The translations under genes and the position numbers were made by a program. Below, one piece after another: positions 52,135-59,529 of a stretch of 64,000 bases of DNA (positions are counted from its first letter, which is position 1; each line of letters opens with the position of its first letter). This DNA is from Sulfurimonas sp. HSL3-1 (GTDB lineage Bacteria > Campylobacterota > Campylobacteria > Campylobacterales > Sulfurimonadaceae). The stretch is taken from NCBI RefSeq assembly GCF_039645995.1, contig NZ_CP147920.1:124001-188000 (forward strand), written 5' to 3'. The notes below the pieces were generated by a model. That model worked only from the letters and a program-made list of their open reading frames with translations. It made no database searches and was not told the origin of the DNA.

Positions 52135-52209
52135 GATGGGGTCAAATAGTCTCGGAAAGGGAGCATCTGCAAAGCCGTAAGCGTGCTTTTGGTTTTGCAG
52201 GTGCCCGTC
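52135..52209 (+). ncRNA. Structured ccoN leader resembling a GEMM (cyclic-dinucleotide) riboswitch
   Basis: A closing stem GATGGG (52135-52140) pairs with CCCGTC (52204-52209), 6 pairs with one G-U. Inside are CAAA (52143-52146), a small hairpin TCTC-GGAAA-GGGA (about 52150-52162), GCAAAGCC (52169-52176), a hairpin AAG-CGTG-CTT (about 52179-52188), and GCAGGTGCCC. The order GGG..CAAA, GAAA-capped stem, GCAAAGCC, stem, GCxGGU-type end matches the GEMM-I outline, with three extra bases before GCAAAGCC. The leader precedes ccoN by about 38 bases and an AGGAGG site. Confidence 0.4.
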
Positions 52210-52247
52210 CGGGACCTTTTACGCTTTGAAATCTAAGGAGGCTTGTA

Positions 52248-53726
52248 ATGGAAAATCGTCCATTGGAGTACGACTATACAATTGCCAAATTGTGGATGTT
52301 TATGACAATTGTATTGGGTATTGTCGGAATGCTGATCGGTGTCATCTTGGCATGGGAACTGGCATTTCCGAGTGTGAACCTGATTGCCGGGGAAGGGCTG
52401 GCTGAGTTTACGAACTTCAGCCGTCTGCGCCCGCTGCATACAGATGCAGTCATTTTCGGGTTTACGGTTAGCGGTATCATGGCGACGTGGTTCTACGTCG
52501 GCCAGCGTGTACTGAAGGTGTCTATGGCAGAATCGAAGTTCTTGATGGTAACAGCAAAACTTCAGTTCGCCCTCTATCTTCTCGCGGTCGTTGCGATCGT
52601 CGGTTCACTGCTTTTGGGAATCACGACGTCAAAAGAGTATGCAGAGTTTGAATGGCCGATCGACATTCTGATCGTTGTTATCTGGGTTCTGTTCGGTATT
52701 CAGATCTTCGGTCTCATCGGTATCCGCCGTGAGAAATCACTTTATATCTCTGTCTGGTACTACATCGCAACTTTCCTCGGTATCGCTATGCTTTACCTCT
52801 TCAACAATATGGAAGTTCCGACGGCGCTGGTCTCCGGTGCGGGTGCATGGTACCACTCTGTTTCCATGTATGCTGGTACGAATGACGCTCTTGTTCAGTG
52901 GTGGTACGGTCACAACGCCGTTGCCTTCGGGTTCACGGTTCCTATCGTTGCAATGATCTACTACTTCCTCCCGAAAGAGTCCGGCCAGGCGGTTTATTCC
53001 TATAAGCTCTCCCTGCTCGCATTCTGGGGTCTGATGTTCGTTTACCTCTGGGCCGGCGGTCACCACCTGCTCTTCTCTACGGTACCTGACTGGATGCAGA
53101 CAATGGGTTCTGTCTTCTCTGTCGTCCTGATTCTGCCGTCTTGGGGTTCTGCGATCAACATGCTGCTTACTATGAAAGGTGAGTGGAACCAGGTTGCGAC
53201 CAACCCGCTGATTAAGTTCATGGTTCTTGCGTCTACGTTCTACATGTTCTCTACGCTCGAAGGTCCGATCCAGGCGATCAAATCTGTTAACGCACTGGCG
53301 CACTTTACTGACTGGATTGTCGGTCACGTACACGACGGTGTTCTTGGTTGGGTCTCCTTCATGATCATTGCAGCACTCCTGCACATGGCACCGCGTGTTT
53401 ATAAGCGCGAGATCTACTCCAAGTCTCTGATGAACACGCAGTTCTGGATCCAGACACTGGGTGTTGTCCTGTACTTTACTTCTATGTGGATTGCGGGTAT
53501 TACGCAGGGTATGATGTGGCGTGCACACGATGAGTTCGGTAACCTCGCTTACTCTTTCATCGATACCGTTACAGTCCTGCACCCGTACTACACGATCCGT
53601 GCTGTAGGTGGTACACTCTACTTCCTCGGTATGTTCATGTGGGCATGGAATATGTACAAAACTGCGACTGCCGGCCGCCGTGTTGAAGAGAGCGAACTGC
53701 AAAGCGCTTCGCCGATGGCAGCGTAA
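52248..53726 (+). CDS. ccoN: cbb3-type cytochrome c oxidase subunit I
   Basis: 492 residues; the catalytic subunit of the high-affinity cbb3 oxidase, which reduces oxygen at the high-spin heme b-CuB site. About 12 membrane helices. Heme and copper ligands include HTDAVIFGFTVSG (His for low-spin heme), HNAVAFGFT, GGHHLLF and FTDWIVGHVHDGVLG. AGGAGG is 7 bases before ATG 52248. First gene of the operon ccoNOQP-DUF4006-small-TPM-like-fixH. Codons are T-rich for a GC-rich genome, as in highly expressed genes. Confidence 0.96.
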   Translation: MENRPLEYDYTIAKLWMFMTIVLGIVGMLIGVILAWELAFPSVNLIAGEGLAEFTNFSRLRPLHTDAVIFGFTVSGIMATWFYVGQRVLKVSMAESKFLMVTAKLQFALYLLAVVAIVGSLLLGITTSKEYAEFEWPIDILIVVIWVLFGIQIFGLIGIRREKSLYISVWYYIATFLGIAMLYLFNNMEVPTALVSGAGAWYHSVSMYAGTNDALVQWWYGHNAVAFGFTVPIVAMIYYFLPKESGQAVYSYKLSLLAFWGLMFVYLWAGGHHLLFSTVPDWMQTMGSVFSVVLILPSWGSAINMLLTMKGEWNQVATNPLIKFMVLASTFYMFSTLEGPIQAIKSVNALAHFTDWIVGHVHDGVLGWVSFMIIAALLHMAPRVYKREIYSKSLMNTQFWIQTLGVVLYFTSMWIAGITQGMMWRAHDEFGNLAYSFIDTVTVLHPYYTIRAVGGTLYFLGMFMWAWNMYKTATAGRRVEESELQSASPMAA

Positions 53727-53743
53727 GAAAGAAGGAGGGAAAT

Positions 53744-54436
53744 ATGTTTCACTGGTTAGAAAAGCATCCGTTCTTTTTTGCGGTAGCCGTTTTTGTCACA
53801 ATTGCGTTTGCAGGTCTCATTGAGAATCTGCCGAACTTTGCGGAGGCTTCCCAGCCGACGATCGGTACGAAACCGTACTCGACGTTGGAATTGGCAGGCC
53901 GCCATGTTTATATCAAGAACAGCTGTAATGCATGTCACTCTCAGCTGATTCGTCCGTTTAAATCCGAGACAGACCGCTACGGTCACTACTCCCTCAGCGG
54001 TGAGTATGCGTATGACCGTCCGTTCCTCTGGGGTTCCAAACGTACCGGTCCGGACCTGATGCGTGTCGGTAACTACCGTACGACTGACTGGCACGAAAAC
54101 CATATGAAAGATCCTGCAGCGATCGTTCCGGGTTCCATCATGCCGGCGTACCGCTGGATGTTCAAAAACCTGGCGGATATCGACACCGCTTATGCGGAGC
54201 AGGTCACGGTCAACAAGGTGTTCAACGTACCTTATAACAAGCCGATCCCGATGACAGACGGCGGTACGGCAACGGTCAAACTGGCCGGTTCACTTGACGG
54301 TGCGAAAGCCGATGCGCTTGCCGAGGCTAAGATGATTGCAGCAGACATGAAAGATCAGGATGTCAAAGATATGGTCGCCAACGGCCAGGTTCCTGAAATT
54401 GTTGCGCTGATTGCATATCTGAACAGCCTGAAGTAA
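53744..54436 (+). CDS. ccoO: cbb3 oxidase subunit II (mono-heme cytochrome c)
   Basis: 230 residues; one N-terminal membrane helix (about 10-28), then one c-type heme site CNACHSQL (C63, H67 approx.). Passes electrons from CcoP to CcoN. Has the conserved SLSGEYAYDRPFLWGSKRTG region. AAGGAGGG lies upstream of ATG 53744. Confidence 0.95.
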   Translation: MFHWLEKHPFFFAVAVFVTIAFAGLIENLPNFAEASQPTIGTKPYSTLELAGRHVYIKNSCNACHSQLIRPFKSETDRYGHYSLSGEYAYDRPFLWGSKRTGPDLMRVGNYRTTDWHENHMKDPAAIVPGSIMPAYRWMFKNLADIDTAYAEQVTVNKVFNVPYNKPIPMTDGGTATVKLAGSLDGAKADALAEAKMIAADMKDQDVKDMVANGQVPEIVALIAYLNSLK

Positions 54437-54447
54437 GGACGTAGCGC

Positions 54448-54663
54448 GTGGATGTCAACACCTTTTCGGCGTATGCCTACTTCTTCTTTACGGTGTTCCT
54501 GGTGGTGGTGCTATATAGCTACATCTACCACCTCTATAGCAGCGAAAAGAAAGGGCGTCGCAACTACGAGAAGTATGGTGATATGGCGCTCAATGACGAT
54601 ATTACCGATAATCCGGTAGAAAGCGTCTCGGAAAACGAAGAGACGAAAAAAGAGGAGGCATAA
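54448..54663 (+). CDS. ccoQ: cbb3 oxidase small subunit CcoQ
   Basis: 71 residues with one membrane helix (about 7-28: YAYFFFTVFLVVVLYSYIYHLY) and an acidic C-tail, as in CcoQ of Campylobacterota, which stabilises the complex. Starts at GTG 54448 with AAGGA upstream, and its stop abuts ccoP. Confidence 0.85.
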   Translation: MDVNTFSAYAYFFFTVFLVVVLYSYIYHLYSSEKKGRRNYEKYGDMALNDDITDNPVESVSENEETKKEEA

Positions 54664-55581
54664 ATGAATAAGCTGTATATTTTAGGTGCCCTGTTCATTG
54701 TGATCCTGCTGGGAATCACATGGCAGATGGCCGGGGGCATTCTCGGCGGCAAGGACTATATGGGTGCACTGGCGCTTCTGGGTGCGGCAGCAACGGCGAT
54801 CATCGCGGTTGTTGTGGTTACCAAGTACATTCGCCAAATGCAGATGGACACCGCTTCTGGTGAACTGGCAGAAGAGAACTGGGACGGCATCGGCGAGTAC
54901 AAGAACGAACTGCCGTTCGGCTGGGCGATCATCTTCGCCGGCCTGGTCATCTGGGCGGTCTGGTACTTTGTTGCCGGCTACCCGGTCAACGCCTATTCAC
55001 AGATTGGTGAATACAATGAAGAAGTGGCAACGCATGACGCGGAATTCAACGCGAAATACGCTGACATGGACGCTGATACAAAAGTTGAGATGGGGAACTC
55101 GGTCTTTATCGTTCAGTGTGCTCCGTGTCACGGTCTCGCGGCAGACGGTATCGACGGCAAAGCGGCGAACCTGAACCAGCGTCTTGAAGTCACTACGGTC
55201 AAATACGTTATCGAGAACGGTTCTAACAACCAACTGCTCGGTACGGAAATGCCGATGCCGGATCGCAACGGCCTGTTCAATGCGAACACGGGTGCGCTGA
55301 TCACGGATGCGGAGATCGACACGGTTTCCAAATACGTTGCTAACGGCATGAAAGGCGCTGGCGCTGATATCTTTGCCGGTGCATGTGCGGCATGCCACGG
55401 TGCGGACGGTATGGGTCAGCCTTACGTTGCGCCGAGCGTTGCAGCATTTACACCGGAACTGGTTGTCAATGTTCTGAACCACGGTAAGAAGGGTGCGATC
55501 GGTGCAATGCCGGCCTTTGCCAACCTGACCGACATTCAGAAAGAAGCGCTGGGTGCATACGTTACCAGCCTGAGCAAATAA
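54664..55581 (+). CDS. ccoP: cbb3 oxidase subunit III (di-heme cytochrome c)
   Basis: 305 residues; two N-terminal membrane helices (about 6-27 and 36-56, then 100-118 near GWAIIFAGLVIWAVWYF) and two c-type heme motifs, CAPCHG and CAACHG, with distal Met ligands in GTEMPMPD and IGAMPAF. Accepts electrons from cytochrome c or the bc1 complex. Shares codon bias with ccoN. Confidence 0.95.
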   Translation: MNKLYILGALFIVILLGITWQMAGGILGGKDYMGALALLGAAATAIIAVVVVTKYIRQMQMDTASGELAEENWDGIGEYKNELPFGWAIIFAGLVIWAVWYFVAGYPVNAYSQIGEYNEEVATHDAEFNAKYADMDADTKVEMGNSVFIVQCAPCHGLAADGIDGKAANLNQRLEVTTVKYVIENGSNNQLLGTEMPMPDRNGLFNANTGALITDAEIDTVSKYVANGMKGAGADIFAGACAACHGADGMGQPYVAPSVAAFTPELVVNVLNHGKKGAIGAMPAFANLTDIQKEALGAYVTSLSK

Positions 55582-55591
55582 GGAGCGAGAA

Positions 55592-55804
55592 ATGGAGAAT
55601 ACAAATAGAGGTGTTTTCGCGCTTGACGGCGTCACCGGTATGCTCATCGCAACGGTCCTGCTCCTGGGCATCCTGGTCTATCTTACGATGATGGCACTGG
55701 GCGCACAGCAGGCCAACGCGGACAAGTTCTACAAAATCGAGAACGAGAAGTCGATCCAGATGATCAACAAAGATAACGCGGCAAAACGCGTTTTGGTTAA
55801 CTAA
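55592..55804 (+). CDS. DUF4006 family membrane protein of the cbb3 operon
   Basis: 70 residues with one membrane helix (about 13-36: GVTGMLIATVLLLGILVYLTM). DUF4006 genes are nearly always found behind ccoP in Campylobacterota, so it probably helps cbb3 assembly or stability; the role is unproven. AAGGAG upstream; the next 33-residue gene follows 12 bases later. Confidence 0.85.
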   Translation: MENTNRGVFALDGVTGMLIATVLLLGILVYLTMMALGAQQANADKFYKIENEKSIQMINKDNAAKRVLVN

Positions 55805-55816
55805 GAGGAGGGGTAA

Positions 55817-55918
55817 ATGAAAATTGATATGAACTTTATCATCACGGCGCTGCTGGTTGTCAGCGCTGCCGTTACCCTTTGGGCGGTACTGACACCGAAC
55901 CACCTTTTCGTCGGTTAA
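55817..55918 (+). CDS. 33-residue membrane peptide of the cbb3 operon
   Basis: A 34-codon frame with an excellent AGGAGGGG ribosome site 4-11 bases before ATG 55817. One membrane helix (about 7-26: FIITALLVVSAAVTLWAVLT) with a short polar tail. Probably a tiny subunit or assembly peptide of the oxidase, like other cytochrome-oxidase mini-subunits. Not recognised as a named family. The next gene starts 10 bases after its stop. Confidence 0.65.
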   Translation: MKIDMNFIITALLVVSAAVTLWAVLTPNHLFVG

Positions 55919-55928
55919 GGAAACTTAA

Positions 55929-56630
55929 TTGACCTTTCCAAGAGGGCTGGCGGCCCTCATCCTCACGCTAATCACTTCCCTGAGTCTCCATGCGAATTTT
56001 TTATATAAAGACGATGTCGTCCACAACGATCTTTTTGCCAAGCAGATTGAAGCCTATGGTGACGAGCTCTACGCGAAAACCGGTATAGCGCTCTATCTGG
56101 TCATGTTGCACGATCTGGAGGAAAACCAGACGATTGCCGATCTGAAAAACATACTTGCTGACGAGCTTCAGGAGCCGTTTGTTGTTTTGGCTTTTGTTGA
56201 AGAGCGTAAAGATGTCGAGATTTTCGCACAACCGTCGTCATTATATAAGGATTTCAACCGCAAGCAGGTTCTCAGCCCCAACGCGACATTCGCAGATGCG
56301 CTGATCAGTGCCGTGATGTTCGCCCGCAGCTGGGAAAATTACAATGAAATCATGGACAACTACGGCGGTACGATCCTGCCGATTCTTGGCCAGAAAACGA
56401 AAGGCGTGGATACGGTCAAAAAGTACTCCGTCGCGATGTACAACGGCTATGCGGATATCGCAGACCAGATCGCCGAGACCCGCAACGTAGAGCTTAGTAC
56501 TTCCGCAGGAAACGAAGGTAAGATATTTCTTGATCTTTTGCGTTTAGTCTTTTATGGCATCATTCTGTACGCACTTATAATCTTTATAAGAAACAAGATG
56601 AGAAAAAGGAAACAGACTGATGAGCAGTAA
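55929..56630 (+). CDS. TPM-domain-like membrane protein of the cbb3 operon
   Basis: 233 residues with a signal peptide (1-21), a periplasmic domain and one C-terminal helix (about 205-224) followed by a basic tail RNKMRKRKQ. The N-terminal part, YGDELYAKTGIALYLVMLHD and PFVVLAFVEERKDVEIFAQP, resembles the TPM domain (PF04536-like), but sequence support is modest. Starts at TTG 55929 with AAGGA upstream. The stop overlaps fixH by 11 bases. Position in the cco operon suggests a role in oxidase maturation. Confidence 0.65.
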   Translation: MTFPRGLAALILTLITSLSLHANFLYKDDVVHNDLFAKQIEAYGDELYAKTGIALYLVMLHDLEENQTIADLKNILADELQEPFVVLAFVEERKDVEIFAQPSSLYKDFNRKQVLSPNATFADALISAVMFARSWENYNEIMDNYGGTILPILGQKTKGVDTVKKYSVAMYNGYADIADQIAETRNVELSTSAGNEGKIFLDLLRLVFYGIILYALIIFIRNKMRKRKQTDEQ

Positions 56631-57126
56631 CCCCGGGAGAAAATGGCCTTGGATCGTTGTCGGAGGCATTATGTGTGTCGTGGGACTGAGCTACTGGACG
56701 GTGAAGAAAGCGCTTGACAATCCGGTACAGTTGAGCGATCTCGATATGCAGGACTACCGTCACTTTGAACATGATGCCAATGCGATCATCCGCAACAAAA
56801 TCGCCTTTGACAAGAAGTATGAACTCACCTATGTGACGGAGACATTCAAAGCCGACGGCGCTGTCGTCAAGTTCAAGCTGCTGACACGCGACGGGACGCC
56901 CGTGGATGACGCGAATGTCACGCTGCGTCTGACCCGTCCGGGCACCCATGAGTATGACATGACCGTTGCCATGGGGACGGTCGAGGGCGGCATCTACACC
57001 TTCGAGACGGTCACGCTGCCCAAAGAGGGGCGTTGGGACATCCTCGCCCAGGTCAATATCGGTGACGACAAGCGTTACTTGAACCTCAAAGCCGATACCC
57101 GCTACCCCAACGTCTTCGAATACTGA
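56620..57126 (+). CDS. ccoH: FixH/CcoH-family cbb3 assembly protein
   Basis: 168 residues with one membrane helix (about 9-28: WPWIVVGGIMCVVGLSYWTV) and a periplasmic immunoglobulin-like FixH domain: LTRDGTPVDDANVTLRLTRP, YTFETVTLPKEGRWDILAQV. FixH/CcoH is needed for stable cbb3 assembly. It ends the operon. Start at ATG 56620 overlaps the upstream stop. Confidence 0.85.
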   Translation: MSSNPGRKWPWIVVGGIMCVVGLSYWTVKKALDNPVQLSDLDMQDYRHFEHDANAIIRNKIAFDKKYELTYVTETFKADGAVVKFKLLTRDGTPVDDANVTLRLTRPGTHEYDMTVAMGTVEGGIYTFETVTLPKEGRWDILAQVNIGDDKRYLNLKADTRYPNVFEY

Positions 57127-57165
57127 CACCGGGTCATCTTTTCCCCTTTTTCAGAACGGTAGCGC

Positions 57166-57171
57166 TATACT
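57166..57171 (+). promoter_or_regulatory. -10 element TATACT for addB
   Basis: GCTATACTC lies 21 bases before the addB start; start point would be about 57178, inside the hairpin described next. Confidence 0.45.
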
Positions 57172-57189
57172 CCTCTTTAAAAAGGGGAG
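57170..57189 (+). promoter_or_regulatory. Hairpin covering the addB ribosome site
   Basis: CTCCTCTTT (57170-57178) pairs with AAAGGGGAG (57181-57189), 8-9 pairs. The 3' arm contains GGGGAG, the addB ribosome site 3 bases before GTG 57193. A transcript starting at the nearby -10 box would lack most of the 5' arm. Confidence 0.5.
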
Positions 57190-57192
57190 CCT

Positions 57193-59529
57193 GTGACGAC
57201 GGTACTGCCGACATCCCGCGCCATCAGGGAACAGCTGCTGGAGCTGCGCTCCCAGAACACCCTTTTGCAGCGTTTCATGACGATGGGCGAACTGATGTCG
57301 AGAGCGGTCGTCGTCGACGGTTTCGGGAACGTCGATCCGGACACCCGGACCCTGACGCTGCTTGAAGCCGCGGACTTCGACGCCTTCTCCGAACTCAAAA
57401 TCGAGCGCAACTTCTTTACCTTCACCCGTAACGCCGCCTACCTTTTCCGCTTTTTCGAAGAGCTCTCCGGGGAACTTGTCGATATCGACGCCCTTGACAG
57501 CGCGGACACCTACGGGGATTTCGCCGAACATATCGCCATCCTGAAACTGTTGCGCGAGCGCTATCGGCTGCTCTGCTTCGAGCGCAAGATCCTCGACCGC
57601 ATCTTCGTGCCGGAGCTCTACCGGCTGAACCGTTCGTGGGTAGCGGCGCAGGGTGCCATGGCGGTGCTTGCCGAGGGGTATTTGACGAATTTCGAGCTGC
57701 AACTCCTGCGGGAGATCGCCGCGCTGGTGCCGCTGACGCTGCGTTTTGATGCGACGCCCTATAACGGGAAAATGCAGCAGAAGCTCGCCGAGCTCGGCGT
57801 GGAGACGGCGGAGGGCCACCAGTATCTGATCGATCTCGCTTCCCTGTCGATCGTGGAGACGGTGCCGCTGCAGCATGAGGCGAGGATCAAGGCAATGCCG
57901 CTCTCCGAGCGGATTCTGCAGTCGGCTTTTATCAAGCAGAAAGTGTACGAGATGATTTCGGAGGGGATCGTGCCGGAGCGGATCGCCGTCGTGCTGCCGG
58001 ACGAGGGGTTTGTCCCTTTGCTGCGGGGTTTCGATGCGGAAGGGAATTTCAACTTCGCGATGGGCGAGGGGGTACAGGAGAGCCTCTTCGTGCGGCGCTG
58101 CGAGGCGCTGATGGCCTTTGCCGAACACCCCGGCGTCGAGAACACGATGCGGCTCGAGCGGCTTTTCGGGGAGGGGTACCGCGCCATGATCTCACTGTAT
58201 GCCGAAGGGTGCGATAGCGACCGCTTCACGGAGGTGACCGAGGCGCTGCTCGAGGGCGAATCAGACACGGTCGGCGGCATCGTGCGCGAAGAGCGTTTCT
58301 ATTTCGAGCGGCTGATCCCGCAGCTGGGGGAGAGTTCGCTGCGCTCGCTGTTGCACCTCTTTATCAACCGGCTGCGGGGCAGGAGCCTGGACGACGTACG
58401 CGGGGGGAAGGTGACCGTGATGGGCGTGCTGGAAACGAGGGGCTGCCGATTCGACGGGGTGATCATCGTCGATTTTAATGACGCCTACGTGCCCCACCGC
58501 AGCGACAAGGATCTCTTCATCAACTCCCTGGTGCGGGGACGGGCGGGGCTTCCGACGACGGGGGAGCGCGAAGCGCTGCAGAAACAGTTCTATTACCAAC
58601 TGATCTCCCGCGCCAAACGGGTGGAGATCAGCTACGTCTCCAACGAGACGACCCTGCCGAGCCGGTTCCTCAAAGAGATGGGAATAGAGACGGAGCGCCT
58701 CTACGCGGACGATGCCTGGGCGGAGATTCTCTTCACCCGCACGCCGAAGCGTTCGCTGCCGGTCGAGGCGGTCGAAGCCGATTACGATTTTGCCGCCCGG
58801 CCGCTCTCCGCTACGGCGCTGAAAACCTTCCTGGAGTGCCGCCGCCGCTTCTACCACCGTTATGTCGCCGCGGTTGCACCCCACGAGCTGCCGCGGGAGA
58901 TGCCCGAGGAGCATGCGATCGGCAATGCGCTGCACAACGCCCTGCGCGACGTCTATGCAGAGCATGAGGCTTTCAGCGATGCCAAAACGCTCAAGGCGGC
59001 TGTCGCCCAGGCCCTGGCAGCGCACAGCGGCAGCACGCCGCTGGAACGCTTTCTGGAGCAGCTGTGGCTCAAAAAGCTGGAACCGTTTTTCGAACGGGAG
59101 ATCAACCGCTTCGCCGAGGTGCGCGTCAAGGCGTGCGAGACGAAACTGACGATGGAATACGGCGGGCTGACGCTTGAAGGGCGGATCGACCGTATCGACC
59201 ACGGGCCGGAGGGGTTGGAGGTGCTCGACTATAAAAGCGGGAAGTACCCCCTCTATACGGTCAAAACCGTCGAGAATGCAACGGATTTCCAACTGGAGTT
59301 CTATGCCCTGCTGTCCGAGCAGCAGGGCGAGGTCGCCTACGCGGGGTACTATGACCTGAACAGCGGGGAGATCATCTGTGACCCGTTGCACGGCCGCAAG
59401 CGCGAACTGCTTCATGAGCACCTGGCGGAGCTCCGGGAGACGAAACGCTTCAGTTTCGATATGACCGACGAGCTCTCCGCCTGCCGCTTTTGCGACTATG
59501 CCCATCTTTGCCAAAGGGAGATGCAGTGA
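57193..59529 (+). CDS. addB: AddB-like nuclease/helicase-like subunit
   Basis: 778 residues; partner of AddA in double-strand break end processing. N-terminal inactive helicase-like region, C-terminal PD-(D/E)xK nuclease: GRIDRIDHGPEGLEVLDYKSGK with catalytic D and K. Iron-sulfur cysteines: one in LECRRRFYH and three in CRFCDYAHLCQ, at the usual positions. Start at GTG 57193 with GGGGAG just before. The stop overlaps the addA start (GTGA). Confidence 0.88.
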   Translation: MTTVLPTSRAIREQLLELRSQNTLLQRFMTMGELMSRAVVVDGFGNVDPDTRTLTLLEAADFDAFSELKIERNFFTFTRNAAYLFRFFEELSGELVDIDALDSADTYGDFAEHIAILKLLRERYRLLCFERKILDRIFVPELYRLNRSWVAAQGAMAVLAEGYLTNFELQLLREIAALVPLTLRFDATPYNGKMQQKLAELGVETAEGHQYLIDLASLSIVETVPLQHEARIKAMPLSERILQSAFIKQKVYEMISEGIVPERIAVVLPDEGFVPLLRGFDAEGNFNFAMGEGVQESLFVRRCEALMAFAEHPGVENTMRLERLFGEGYRAMISLYAEGCDSDRFTEVTEALLEGESDTVGGIVREERFYFERLIPQLGESSLRSLLHLFINRLRGRSLDDVRGGKVTVMGVLETRGCRFDGVIIVDFNDAYVPHRSDKDLFINSLVRGRAGLPTTGEREALQKQFYYQLISRAKRVEISYVSNETTLPSRFLKEMGIETERLYADDAWAEILFTRTPKRSLPVEAVEADYDFAARPLSATALKTFLECRRRFYHRYVAAVAPHELPREMPEEHAIGNALHNALRDVYAEHEAFSDAKTLKAAVAQALAAHSGSTPLERFLEQLWLKKLEPFFEREINRFAEVRVKACETKLTMEYGGLTLEGRIDRIDHGPEGLEVLDYKSGKYPLYTVKTVENATDFQLEFYALLSEQQGEVAYAGYYDLNSGEIICDPLHGRKRELLHEHLAELRETKRFSFDMTDELSACRFCDYAHLCQREMQ

